Below, one piece after another: positions 20,405 to 31,800 of a DNA stretch of 64,000 nt. How positions within the stretch are numbered: position 1 is the stretch's first letter; each line of letters begins with the position of its first letter. The translations under genes and the position numbers were made by a program. Below the pieces are notes generated by a model. It searched no databases. It had not been told where the DNA came from and saw nothing but the letters and a program-made list of their open reading frames with translations. The DNA comes from Symsagittifera roscoffensis (taxonomy: Eukaryota; Xenacoelomorpha; Acoela; Convolutidae): contig NC_087063.1 of assembly GCF_963678635.1 (NCBI RefSeq), forward strand, positions 33,602,682 to 33,666,681, read 5' to 3'.

Positions 20405-22200
20405 GCCGCCAACTTGGATCACTACACCGATCAAATTCCCACCCAACCAATCTTACCTCCTCAATTCCAATAATACCACTTTTTGCTTTTCCGCCACCCG
20501 ACTTTCCATCTAGTAATGTAACATCAGGCATGAATTCCGACACTAATTCACACATCTCAGTTTTATATTCCATCTCACAGCTAAATAACCCGAATATTGA
20601 AACCCCCGATGAATTTGCCGACTCAGAACCATCTCCATCCAATAATTTTCATAACTCTTCTAATTTTTCTCAACCCCCTTTTCAACCCATATTATCCAAT
20701 AACCCTGACCCAATCACCCCCACACCCTCTTATGCTTCCCAAGTTACCCCAACCTACTCCTCATACCATTCTGACCGATCATCTCACTCTCCAGACACCC
20801 CCCGAATCTCCCCAGAGCTAGATAATTTCATTACCCTCCAACAACAACCCTACCACCTAAACACCCCGACCATAAACCAAATCTCCTCCACTACAAATTC
20901 ATCCAATCCCCCTACACCCTCTTCAAATTATACTGAATCATTAACACCATCATCCACATCCACTATATCTTCACTAAACACTAACAGAGCTTACCGCACT
21001 TTTAAAAGAAAATTCCCCAACCATCCTTTCCCAGCAAAACCAGGAACAGCCCGTGAATACATCAACCACCCCCAGCATACTAACACTAAAGAGTTTTTAG
21101 CTATCACTTTACCCTCGTTTCCACAATACACCTTAAACACCCTTCACGACGCTAACGAAACACGCAACTTTGTAGATGAATACGTTTTAATGCCCACTCT
21201 CTCTTGGACCTCATACTATCATTTCACTAACCCTCTTTGCTTACCTTTATCCAGCACTTCCATCGATATAGACCGAAACAAAGACATGCTATATCAACTA
21301 ACTACACCACTAACCGCTAGACAGTTTACTTACGTTGGATATAAAAAATCACTAAAAATACACACTGCACCTAGAGCTAATGAATATACACTAGAATACT
21401 ACGATCACAACATCATTAGAGCTAACCAAGATCAATTCTTAGACGACGATCGCTTCGCTAATCCACAAATCACCGAGAAATTTTTCATCAAGACACCATA
21501 TGTATTTACACTAAACATCTTCGACCGAAAGTTTGATCACATTATTTCAGAAGCACTAACAAACACACAAGCATACGAAAGTTTTAAAGAACGCTTCCAA
21601 ATCTTTTCACTAACCTTTCATTTCCTTGCACCACACGAAAGAGATTTGCACTGCTCACATGATATTATGTTGCGCACTAAACAAACACATACATACAGCT
21701 ACTATCGTTTCATCCAAAATCACTTTGACCTCCACACACCCTCTAGACAACCACACCATCGTTTTCAATTCATCAATTCAAAATACACTTCACCGTATTT
21801 CCTAAATTTCACATATTGTATTAAAGACACTAACCTCCATGGAATTCTTCGTAATTATGACCCCATAACCCAAATGTACATTTTCTGCCCCATCACCAAG
21901 ACCTTCAACGCCGAAGAATCCCGACCCTTCCTCATCCCGCACGAGTTTGTACAGCCTATAGAAATCCCAATTTTAGAATTCATCCACAACACGACATTTA
22001 ACCACAAATTATATAACTTAATCCAAAACACACCTTATGAGTTTGCAGTAGGCACTGAAGAACTAACCACTATTAAGGCACTTCAATTGCTTTGGCCACT
22101 ACTTCAGACTAAAAATATCATCCGCATTCTAGCTAAACTACTAACAACTTCAGAACTAATTCACGACATCTTCCCCCACGGTTTTTTCCCCGACGACTAA
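20401..22200 (+). CDS. Unrecognised 599-codon accessory protein of the large element
   Basis: Starts in an ATGA overlap with the env-like frame. Residues 1-200 are low-complexity Ser/Pro/Thr/Asn-rich (PSPSNNFHNSSNFSQPP); about 200-599 are globular with many aromatic and His residues (LMPTLSWTSYYHFTNPLC, TYVGYKKSLKIHTAPRANE, FQIFSLTFHFLAPHERDLH, DIFPHGFFPDD). No signal peptide and no obvious membrane segment. I recognise no domain. Extra frames 3' of env are rare in Gypsy elements; by analogy this could be a regulatory or particle protein, but nothing in the sequence proves a function. Its stop codon is followed at once by a strong splice donor. Confidence 0.65.
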   Translation: MSRQLGSLHRSNSHPTNLTSSIPIIPLFAFPPPDFPSSNVTSGMNSDTNSHISVLYSISQLNNPNIETPDEFADSEPSPSNNFHNSSNFSQPPFQPILSNNPDPITPTPSYASQVTPTYSSYHSDRSSHSPDTPRISPELDNFITLQQQPYHLNTPTINQISSTTNSSNPPTPSSNYTESLTPSSTSTISSLNTNRAYRTFKRKFPNHPFPAKPGTAREYINHPQHTNTKEFLAITLPSFPQYTLNTLHDANETRNFVDEYVLMPTLSWTSYYHFTNPLCLPLSSTSIDIDRNKDMLYQLTTPLTARQFTYVGYKKSLKIHTAPRANEYTLEYYDHNIIRANQDQFLDDDRFANPQITEKFFIKTPYVFTLNIFDRKFDHIISEALTNTQAYESFKERFQIFSLTFHFLAPHERDLHCSHDIMLRTKQTHTYSYYRFIQNHFDLHTPSRQPHHRFQFINSKYTSPYFLNFTYCIKDTNLHGILRNYDPITQMYIFCPITKTFNAEESRPFLIPHEFVQPIEIPILEFIHNTTFNHKLYNLIQNTPYEFAVGTEELTTIKALQLLWPLLQTKNIIRILAKLLTTSELIHDIFPHGFFPDD

Positions 22201-22203
22201 CAG

Positions 22204-22280
22204 GTAAGTATGAATTAAATGATATCACTAACTAATTAAAATATTAAAAACTCACCATTCTTTATTCATGTTTTCTTTAG
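22204..22280 (+). other. Candidate 77-nt intron just after the accessory frame stop
   Basis: Donor CAG|GTAAGTAT begins three bases after the stop codon; a branch-point-like CACTAACTAA lies at about 22226; a pyrimidine-rich run ends in TTTTCTTTAG at 22280. All three signals fit the metazoan consensus and the length suits a short intron. Splicing within the 3' part of retroviral-type messages is known; use here is inferred. Confidence 0.55.
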
Positions 22281-23755
22281 ATTTTTAGCCTTCATCCTAG
22301 ATCATCTGAAAAATTCACAAAAGAAAAATAAAAAATAGCAAACTTCTTCAAAACTGTTTAAGACCCTATTAAAACTTTTGCACCAACAATTAAATAAATA
22401 TAATACCAATGCAGTAAATTAATTTATAAATTTTCCCCCAACAGCAGTAAATCTAATTATGATGAAAATTTGTATCTTAAAATTCCCCCATAACTAGCAG
22501 TAAATTTCCACATTCTATGCAGTAAATTAATAAAATGCAATTGCAGTACTAACCTTTTGATATTTTTATTCATTTGCACAGAAATTCTATCCACACTCGC
22601 ACAGCTCGCCCACGAAGAATTGTTTAAAATAATGAATTTCAGTTTCAAGTTTTCACACTCAATAACTCTAACACACGATAACAAGTTTCAAACTTTCCTT
22701 TAACCCGGTTGGAAAGGAATCATATACTAAACAAAACTAACCAACGCAGCTTACTAAATACCACAAATCATAGAATAACAGCATGACTAAGAAAAGGAAA
22801 CCAACGGTACCCAAACCGGATTAACCCAGTTTAAAACTGGATAATTTATTCTTTTGAAGACTATTATAAAGTCTTAGAAAGAAATAATAAAACACAAAAA
22901 AGTCGAAAGACAAACCCATACCACAAACAATTTGCTTTTTGGAAAAAGTACATAACCAACAAGACATAAGTAAAACCACAACAAACCCAACATAAAACGT
23001 TGTCACATAACAGGACCCCTCACAAACACCGCATGAAATCATACTCCCACTCCTGGCCTAACCCACCAGGAAAGGACGTCCTGAGCATGCTCTATAGCCG
23101 GCCTAACCCACCGCGCTACATCCACGCTTTGTGACCACACCTTTATTTTTAATAAGAGCTACTCAAGGGTGAGTAACTCTTCAAAATAACCGAACTAAAA
23201 CAAAAAGCTTTTGTGAAAACAACTAACTAAAATCATGATTAAAAAATATTAAACTAATAAAAGTTTTATAAAATGTAAAATCACATGATGCAATATATAG
23301 ATCAGAATACAACACCAAGGACGAACATCAAAAGACAAGACGACCTCACTACACTCGAGAGAGAATAACCAACTACAATCGACATGCCGCTCACAATCAC
23401 AACTCAAAGGATTTAGAGTACGACTTGACTTCGCAGAAAAGGACTTCATTGAACTAGACCAATGACCACCTCGATGTTCAAGTATACGTACAGATCCGAG
23501 TAACCAGGCATCCCCTCCACGCACAATCTCCACGCCATTCCCAAGCTAGATCAGACACAAAGGAAGTTCTCCCCGAAGAACAGAAAAACCTGACATAGCC
23601 AACCATTCTGAAATCAGAATTGATTTTGTTGCAAAGACTCAGTCGTTGTCACAAGAAGAAGCGAAAGAAAATTATGATGTTCGCCAAATACCAACGTCCA
23701 TCATCCACCCTTGAATTACAGAAGAACTGTTCTAAAAAACTCTGTAAAACCCGGA
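22281..23755 (+). other. 3' non-coding region of the large element
   Basis: About 1.5 kb without a substantial frame. It contains four spaced copies of GCAGTAAAT between 22411 and 22530 (some preceded by TTCCCCC), a tRNA-like stretch on the minus strand near 23040-23135, and a purine-rich run (GAAGAAGCGAAAGAAAA) at about 23655-23671 that is the best polypurine-tract candidate, although it lies some 85 bases before the LTR start that I infer from the related isolated LTR. Confidence 0.55.
23040..23135 (-). other. tRNA-like stretch inside the element's 3' region
   Basis: The minus strand reads GGATGTAGCGCGGTGGGTTA, a good A-box (TAGCGCGGTGG), and about 55 bases later repeats GGTGGGTTAGGCC. A convincing B-box is missing, so it is not called a tRNA gene. 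It may be a captured tRNA/SINE fragment. Confidence 0.3.
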
Positions 23756-24167
23756 TGGGTGGAACCTGATCTAAACTATATTTTATGATTGGATAAATTA
23801 AATGTTTTACCAATGTAAAGTATTTAATATTAACCAATCATGATCCATCTAACTAACAACCCACTTATTTGTAAGTGCTGAAGTTACTTGTAATTTCAGC
23901 ACCAGAGAGATTTGAATTTAACTTAGAAATTAGTTGGACTCTCCCGAGCACTTCAGCAGCCGCAATAAACCAGTATACCCTAGATCTATTGAGCCTAGCA
24001 GAGACTAGTTAAACAACCTGAGACTAGATAGTATAAGAGTAAGATTAGGATCGGTATTAGACTAAGAAGTTGCACGAATCTATCCGGCCGAAAATAAGAT
24101 AGCGTGACGAGCAGACGGTGTACCCTATCCGAAATTACTCTATGAGTTACACTTCGGTTCTAACTCA
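23756..24167 (+). repeat. 3' LTR of the large element
   Basis: Matches the visible 5' LTR and ends in TAACTCA. The start at TGGGTGGAACC is inferred by aligning it to the isolated LTR at 45150-45543, which begins TGTTGGAACC; it could lie up to about 85 bases further left, after the purine-rich run at 23655-23671. The hairpin lies at 23875-23902. Confidence 0.88.
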
Positions 24168-24785
24168 AATGTTTTGGTTCCTGCGGAGCCCTAATATTTA
24201 ATATAATCACTCAACTTTCAACAGAATCCTACCACTGCTTGATGATGAAAAATTCAATTGATGTTTAACTTAAAAATGGTCTGATTTATCTCATTTTTTG
24301 ATCAAAAATTTGCACAAAATGGTCGAAGTTCTGCTCTATTGCTCGGTAATAGGTATTTTGCGGTCATACTTCTACTAAGCGAATAAACTTATATGGCCCT
24401 GCCGTATCAACGAATTGTTTCAGACTTCATACAAGTTGTTTCGTGCAATCATGCTTCAAGTCATTGTTTATAGAGACTGCACTACACTGGGCGTTTATCG
24501 CAGTTTCTTGGTTGGTTGTTTTTTGTTATGTGATGCAATCAATCTCGGCTTATTGAAAACTGAAGTTTCAATTTAGATTTTAATAATAGAAATTTAGGAT
24601 CAACCGTAGAATCCCCCCCCCCCCCCCCCCCCCCAAATCGAATCACCCCAAGGATAAAGTATTTAACGCGAGAAGAATTCTGCGAATAAAATATAACCAA
24701 TCAATAAAAAACCAATATATGTCTTTGAACGACTTCCTGCAACTGAAGCCGAAATCGAAATAGAGCAGAGGCGGCGAAACGTGGT
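24168..24785. other. Right flank of the large element, no gene seen
   Basis: The sequence directly after the LTR does not resume tubulin coding. It holds a C homopolymer of more than 20 bases near 24610-24634 and no convincing frame. Confidence 0.5.
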
Positions 24786-27700
24786 ATGAACACCGTTACC
24801 AATAGCTGCGTTATATCAGTGGCCATCAAGGACCCTAATATTCAACGAAATTTTGTTGAGGTCAACTGTATGACTGATCTAGATAAACAGAAAAAAAAAA
24901 CAGCTTTAAAGCGCAATTTCGACGATAATGCCGATGCAGCGGGCAGTTCAGCTTCGAGTGAGAAAACATCCCCGGAACACAAACGCCAAAACAGAAGATA
25001 ATAGTAAAGATGACATCTGCAGAAACTGAACTGAAACTATACAAAAATATCTTTGTTGAATCTGTAACGTACATGAGATTTGTAACGTACATGAGACTTT
25101 GTAACCATTAGCACCTAATGAAAAAGAACCCAAACTGCTCAACGAGCGGAAAAAAGACTTCAATTTCACTTTTTTAATGTTTTTTCTTCAGACCAGAAAA
25201 AAAACTGTTTTTTGGTTTTAGTTTGCGAAGCGAATTATGTTTTTTCCTTTTCTTTTTCCTGTGACAACGCAGGGGTTCTGAAAGTTGCTTGTACGATGCA
25301 TCCTTGTAGTTACGCACGGAAAAAGTGCTTCGTAAAAAATACATAGAAAAAAATCTTGAAAGTAAGTTTTACAAGGTAGGAAACTGGAGCGAAAAGTAAT
25401 ATAAAAAAACTGGTATATCAAAATTTATCAAAATAAGAAATCAAAATTGAGGGAAGAATACAGGTTGGGTCGAGGGAAGATAGTTCTACTTACTTTCTAT
25501 ATCAAATCCTGTCTGCCAACAATGTCATTTCAGGAGAAACAAAAATACTAATCATACTATTTTACTTCAAAGTATTCACTCAATAAGAAAAACATCGTTC
25601 AGCTGCAGGTTCAAATTGAACCACTGCATAAATTACTTTTAGCAATATGTGTAACGGACACATGATTGAAACCGGAGGATCCAAAATAAATGTTCCAATT
25701 AAAACGATACAAAAACATCGAGACTAGTGGTGGGAAAAAAAGGGGCGGAGGTGTAGGTATCTTTGTGCGTGAGGACACTCAATATCAGATAAGGTAAAAA
25801 ATTAACGATATTAATCTTCGAATGATATTTTTGGAACCGTAAAAAAATAGCCAGCGTGGACATTCCACCGAGTGCAGTCAATCACCAGACCAAATTACAA
25901 AATTTCCTTGATAATTCAGTGGATGGCCCAGGATCATATCAAATAGTATTAGGAGACTTCAATATAAACAGTATGAGTAGCTCAAAAAATGGAATTAAAT
26001 TAGTAGCTTAATGATAGGGAATGAAATTTCCTGCTTGATTACCAAACAACCTACGATGGTAAGAACAAAGTCAAAAACATGCATAAGTTAAAATTTTTTC
26101 AAGTCAGACAGGCAGCAGTACGGCAAGGAAAACAGCGATCTCAGGTATTTTTGAGGTTAATTATCATTTAAATGTGGCGGGTGAAAAAATCAAACTGAAC
26201 AATTTGTCTCTCTAAAAATTGGTCTTTTACTCAACAGAAGAAAGTATAATAGAACAGTTCAAAACCAGCTTGAAAATTGACTTCGACTACTCAAAAGAAA
26301 ATACGTATAAATAATGCTGCGAGGAGGGCTTTACTCAACATCACGTAATGCTTCTTGACAATTGGAATAAATTTATCCCGGAGAAACCAAAAAGATAAAA
26401 CTCATGTAAGACTTTTTGTAATAATAACCAAGGTCAAAATGAAGCAAACAAAAAGAATAGGCCTAGAAGATTTGAAAAAAGTGAACTGCAGAAGCTAGAG
26501 ATGAAAATAATTGCAAAATATTTTGGTTGAAAAAGTTGATAGCAAAAATAAAAAGATTTTCATCAGAGCCAACTGCAGGCACAAGCCGCAAAAAACATAA
26601 GGATTTTTTCTTTCAATTGATTAATAAAATTACCGGGACTGCTAGAAAAAAATGTTTTAACACAGAGAATATGGTCACAGACGCAGATTTATTCAAAAAT
26701 TGTTCCGGAAATATAGACCAAAAATTAGCAGACGCTTTCCACAAACCGCACATCAGACGTCAAAGCAGAAAAGATGTTAAAATGTCAAGGTTTTTGAGAC
26801 CAGTGACACGCTATGAAATTGAACAGATCTTAAAAAATTTTAAAAAGAGATTCAGCCTGGATTGCCACGACATTAAAGAACTACTAGAGCCTGTCCTAGC
26901 TGTTTTTTTTTCAAAAATGTTTTGACAAAAACATTGTTCCGAGCTCATTAAATGTTGCAAAAGCGATACCTATACATAAACAAGCGAATGAACACCAACC
27001 CTCCATTTTTAGACCAATATCAATCTTACCAATCTTTGGAGAAAAAAAACTAGAACGATTAATATAAGGCCGATTTTTAGATTTTGTTAATCAACAAAAA
27101 AAATACATCAATCTCAGTTCGGTTTCAGGCGAAAAAGAAGTACTGTTGACGCTGTTGCTTCTCTAGTAAAAAAATAAATAAATTAGAACAACCAAACTAT
27201 TGAAACTCAGTGTACATTTCTTGATTTAAAAAAACTGTTTCAAAAGTTCTGTTGATCACAAGCTTGTTTTAAACAATTGTTATGATAAAGTATATTGTTA
27301 CGATTTTGGTATAAGAGGACCAGCATATGATATTCTAATCATTTTTATCAGAACCTAAACAGTTTGTAAGGATCAACAAAATCAAATCGCCTAGTCAAAT
27401 AAGTAAATACGGAGTCCCGCGGGGCTCAATTCTCGGACCTCTACTTTTCATTCTGTTTATGAATGATATACCAAAAATGAATGAAAACACAAATGCTTAT
27501 TTCTATGCCGATGATAAAGCCATTTAAACTCAGACTGAAAAATGAAAACTGATTGAAAGCAATGAAAATACATTGACAAAAAAAATGGTTGGACTAAAAT
27601 AAACTGACTTTGAATTTAGATAAAACTAAAACAGTTAGTTTCATAAAACGAAATGAAAAAGAAAAGATGAACAACGACGACATAAGGCAAAAATCTGTTT

Positions 27701-28200
27701 AAAAATATCTGGGTTTGTATCTCGATAGAAAACTGGAATTCATAGATTACATTGGTATTATTAATGCTAAGCTTAATAATTTCTGTGGAATCAATTATCA
27801 TCTGCGTAAATTTTTAAATAAACAGCAGCTGACCCAGTTTTACCAAACATGCGTTAAACTTGTTGTTCTGTATGGCGTGTTGTTAAAAGGGTTGACTTCC
27901 CAATCAAACCTTGACAAGATTGATTTTAATATCAACAGATTCAATAGAGTCTTAACTTTCAAGAAAAAGATCGAATCATTATATTTATTGCTGGAAAAAT
28001 TGAAAAAATTTAATTTAAAAGAGCGCGAAATATACAAACGCTGAAAATTTTTCCGCGAATTTATTCGCGGTGAATGTGAATCTCAGCGAAATTATCACAT
28101 GTGAAGAACTATTCAATTTACATCATAATCATTAACGAATAAAAAAATTAGTGACCAACTCTAAAAAACGATAAATTTTCAATTGTTATTAGAACTAACT
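24786..28200 (+). pseudogene. Decayed non-LTR retrotransposon (LINE, APE-endonuclease type)
   Basis: A plus-strand LINE relic. A 71-codon frame at 24786-25001 (Lys/Ser-rich end, SSASSEKTSPEHKRQ) may be ORF1. Endonuclease pieces follow: GGGVGIFVREDTQYQIR near 25750 and LGDFNIN near 25950. Reverse transcriptase starts in the 132-codon frame 26527-26925, continues with the classic GVPRGSILGPLLFIL and AYFYADD near 27410-27520, and ends in the 109-codon frame 27715-28044 (LYLDRKLEFIDYI, LRKFLNKQQLTQFYQTCVK). Several stops and frameshifts separate these pieces (for example between 26925 and 27410), so it is dead. The C-terminal block resembles Jockey/CR1-like LINEs; the clade is not certain. No poly(A) tail or target duplication is visible. 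Confidence 0.88.
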
Positions 28201-28264
28201 CGAAAACTGTACAACTGCCTTTGTAAACTTTTTCCGAATTTATTTGAAATGATTAGCAAAATCC

Positions 28265-28311
28265 GCGTTAAGATTCTAGAGACCATGTCCTCGTTAAGAT
28301 TCTAGAGACCA
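28265..28311. repeat. Two-copy 27-bp tandem repeat
   Basis: CGTTAAGATTCTAGAGACCA occurs at 28265-28284 and again at 28292-28311, just after the LINE relic. It could be its 3' tail repeat or a chance minisatellite. Confidence 0.6.
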
Positions 28312-28497
28312 CAATAATAGGAAATAAAGAGTTAATAAGTTTAATTTTCTACTTTTTCTATGAGTATCGATTTTCTCTCATCAAAATTTTCAAATTTATT
28401 GTTTTTTACTTCTAACTAAATAATTTCTCATTTTTCTAGTCTTGAAAAGTTTTCATTCTATACTATTGTAACAAAAAAACGGTGGTATTACACCACC

Positions 28498-28617
28498 ATG
28501 CCGATTAAAACTTGTTCTTTTTTGCGCTCAGAGATGTCTGAAAACAGGCAGATTTTGTCTGATGACGATCTCCCAGATTGGGTTCTTTCACGTGGTCATT
28601 TATATAAATCATACTGA
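28498..28617 (+). CDS. Possible 39-codon micro-frame
   Basis: ATG to TGA with a protein-like, mixed composition (MPIKTCSFLRSEMSENRQ then ILSDDDLPDWVLSRGHLYKS). It overlaps, in antisense, the expected 3' region of nephrocystin-4. No family recognised; a chance frame is the main alternative. Confidence 0.15.
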   Translation: MPIKTCSFLRSEMSENRQILSDDDLPDWVLSRGHLYKSY

Positions 28618-28643
28618 TCAATGTGAACCTATACTGGAAACAA

Positions 28644-28658
28644 TTTATTATTTTTATT
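28644..28658 (-). terminator. Polyadenylation signals downstream of nephrocystin-4
   Basis: Two AATAAA hexamers on the minus strand (complement of TTTATT at 28644-28649 and 28653-28658), about 200 bases past the stop codon and in the right orientation. The region is AT-rich, so chance occurrence is possible. Confidence 0.45.
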
Positions 28659-28849
28659 ATTATTTAGAGGGGTTGGGTTAAAATATGGATTTTTCATAAA
28701 CTAAATTTGAGTTTAGCCTAGATTCGTTCAAAATTAACCGTATTACTAAAGAAAATAGAATTGAAACATTAATTTGTGTAATTAATAGCATTAGGGTTAT
28801 CTAAAAGAGTGAAGCCGCAATTTTTTAATGCGATTTAAGAACTTGATAT

Positions 28850-31800
28850 TCACATGTAGGTGGTTTTTATACAGAAAGTATCTTCGTTGTTATTATCATC
28901 GTCGTTTACGTACAAGATAATTTCGGTTGATCCTCTTTGAGCTACGGGCAGAAATGTCAACCCAAGCATGCATTCCTCTCCGGATTCTAAAACCTTCTGA
29001 TTTTCGCCCAAATACAACAGATCGCTTCTATCTGTATGGAGGTGAAATTTTTTCCTGATAGGGTAATTGTTCGTGAAAGGTATTTTCTTCACGGATCCTT
29101 TGCCCCCGTTAACTGGAAGTTTGATCTCAAACGCTTTGGTGATTTGGGGCAACGAACAGTTTGCATTTATCAACCACGAATGGATTTTCTGGTGATAGTC
29201 AATATCTACTACATTCACGAAGAAATGCTTGTTTCCAGGTCTAAGCGGCCGAACTAGTATTTCTAACTCGACTAGACTAACAGACGAGAGAATGAAAGGC
29301 TCGCACGGGTCCACTTCCATTTCGGCTGGATCCGAAATAAACACCTTCACGAGTCTCGAGGCACCCGAACCCTTGATCACGAGTGAAAACCGAGAAGCTT
29401 GACCCGCGACGCATTGAACATCGCATCTTTTCAGCGACTCGATGACGAACATCCATGTTTGAGTAGGCGCCAATCGGAATTCGCCTTCGTAAACTGAGAC
29501 GTAGAACTTTTTAACCGAAGGTGAAGGACCCGTAAGGGTCTTTATATTAACGTCTTGAGGATCACTTGCAGTCCCAGGTGCTCCAGTAGTGCAAATTGTG
29601 TTCACGTCGCTGCACAGAGCAATTAGTTTACCCGAAAAGTGAGTGTTAGTTCGACCGGCCGATAGTGGAGGCAGCCGAATAGACTTTTTAACGACAGTCT
29701 TTTCTGGATGACTAAATCGGAACGTTTGATCGACCAGAATGGGCTGATGAACTACGTTCAAATTGAGGATTGAGACTGGCTTCTCCGTTGGATCTTTTAT
29801 CTGGACCTTTACTGTGCTAGTTTCCAGATTTTGGTTGTCTCCCAAAAGTGTCTCTTTATCGGATGAGCTGATAGGACTCACGAGTGGCATCGAGCTATCG
29901 GCATAGAGGCTAGTGTACTTGAATGGAATGTAGACTAACTCGTGGGGTTTCAGGAATATTTTAACGATTCCAGAAGATTCCAAATCAGAAGTCGTATTTT
30001 CATCTGTGTTTGAGTCGTCGATGAATATATCCGCAATGGGAGTTGTTGAATTTTTGAGAGCTTTCAGTAACCTGAGCTCTTTTGTGTTCGTTACCGGACG
30101 AATTGAACGGTTGTCGCCGCAATGAATGAAGAAAAAGGTATCTTCATTAAATGGGTTCCGGAACTGAAATTCGACCAGCTCGGCGACTCCGAAACTGGCA
30201 AACACAGAGTGTTCTGTTGTAATATCCGACAACAACATACTGTGTATTGTGTTTTGCTTAGTAGCTGATCTGTACTCTTCGATCAGCTTTAATTCCTTCT
30301 GCTTTTCCTCTCGTTCGAATCTCTGAATTGTCAAACTTTCCATTTTGGACATTTTAGTCGCGTCCAGAGTGCCGCCGGTGCTGTTAGCGAGAAGCGACGA
30401 ACGCATTTGACGCATTCGAAGGAGCTTTCGATCTCTGTCTTCAGGTAATTTTCCCCCCGTTAATCGAAGACTCTCTTTTTCGCTCAGAAGCATTGTGTTT
30501 AGCGTTCGATCGACCTCTGGTAGTCTGTTAGCTTGCTTTTTAGTCCTGTTAAGAGTCGTTGCGCTTAAGTCACGGGCTACAGAACCCGTTTTAGCGTACA
30601 TCAGTGATTTTTCAAACCCCAAACTACGACTCAATGATCCCTGTGATGACCTGGAGTGACCTATATTGACTAATCTCATGTGTAGATGGCCTGATTTTAC
30701 CGATTTCTGACTGTTGACTGGTCTAATAAGGCTGCCCGTGGTTCCTAGATCTCCAATCATAGAAGTAGACTCGGATGCGAACTCCTGTGACAATACCTCA
30801 TACTCAAAGGTCGTCTGAGTGGCTGGTCTTCCTTGTCTCAGTAGATACTTCAGATCAACCGCGCATGATCCTAGATGCATTAAACTATCTCCATTCCAAA
30901 CATCGATTATCAGTTTCTGAGATGCCAAGTACTTGATGACACATTCCGTTTCACCTGACTGCAAAACCGAAGGATCCAAATAGAATTTGTACAGACATCC
31001 GGGAGGTTCATTTGCGAGAGCCTGATCTTGCTGCATTCGTTGCAAAATAAATGGTTTAAACGACTCGCCAGACAAAATTGATGATCTTTCTGTCAATTTA
31101 AGTCGCTCAGAAACAGTTTGAGGGAATTTGTAGAACTGGAAAGTGAAGAAAATTGACCCAATTTGATGCGAGTTTAGATCTTGAGTTGATTTGGAGAAAG
31201 CGAGAAACTGAATAACAATTTCATTCACTACAAGTGGGTCGTTCTTTTCTGACTTCATATCTAGTTTGACGAGGCTGTCTACTCCGACTACAGATGGCAA
31301 ATTTCCGAAATCGTCTTTTGGTTGAGGGAATCCCGCCGAAACTATTTCGGCGTAAGACTTCCTCGATAACTGTAGTGGCTTTCGCTGAAGCATTCCCGAC
31401 AATGCAATAACTTGGGGGTTTGGGGACGCGTATTGTACTTGTCGCATGTCGTCGTGAACAAATTCTGACACCGGTTGAACACCTCTCGGTGACTGCATCT
31501 CGTAAGTCGGATGCCTTGGTGTGCTTCGTGTCAGCTCTTCTTCTCTGAATGTTATCTGCTCGTCAAATTTGTTATCGTAAGTCCCAGCAGGTCCAAGTGT
31601 CGTGATTATTGGAATCTCGTCTTCTCGGTTCAAATCGGACTCTAAATTTCGAGTCGGTTTCAAGGCGTTTAAGTCAGTTTCGTCCACACCGGTAACTTGT
31701 GACTCGTCTGCCAAACGGTCAGTCGGGTCCCGTTCCTTCGAATATCGGACCCTCAGATTCATTTCAACGTCAGATTGTAGCACAAATTTAAATTCGTCAA

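Larger units (their letters stand above)
5335..24167 (+). mobile_element. Very large env-bearing Ty3/Gypsy-type LTR retroelement
   Basis: An LTR element of about 18.8 kb, roughly two to three times the usual Gypsy length. Parts in order: 5' LTR (start in the gap), primer-binding site, 1.2-kb leader, small basic frame, fused gag-pol, two tiny hydrophobic frames, a Pro/Ser/Thr-rich frame, two env-like frames, an unrecognised 599-codon frame, 1.5 kb of 3' non-coding DNA and 3' LTR. The two LTRs look essentially identical over about 380 bases, so the insertion is recent. The RT, RNase H and integrase order and the YLDD motif place pol in Ty3/Gypsy. The internal region is strikingly A-rich and G-poor on the coding strand compared with its flanks. 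It looks largely whole. Several frames overlap by ATGA or a few bases, giving a compact, retrovirus-like layout. Confidence 0.93.

Noticed and set aside
24605-24635. Long C homopolymer as a functional or telomeric element
   Set aside because: A single homopolymer run with no repeat context; probably simple-sequence drift or an assembly-sensitive site.
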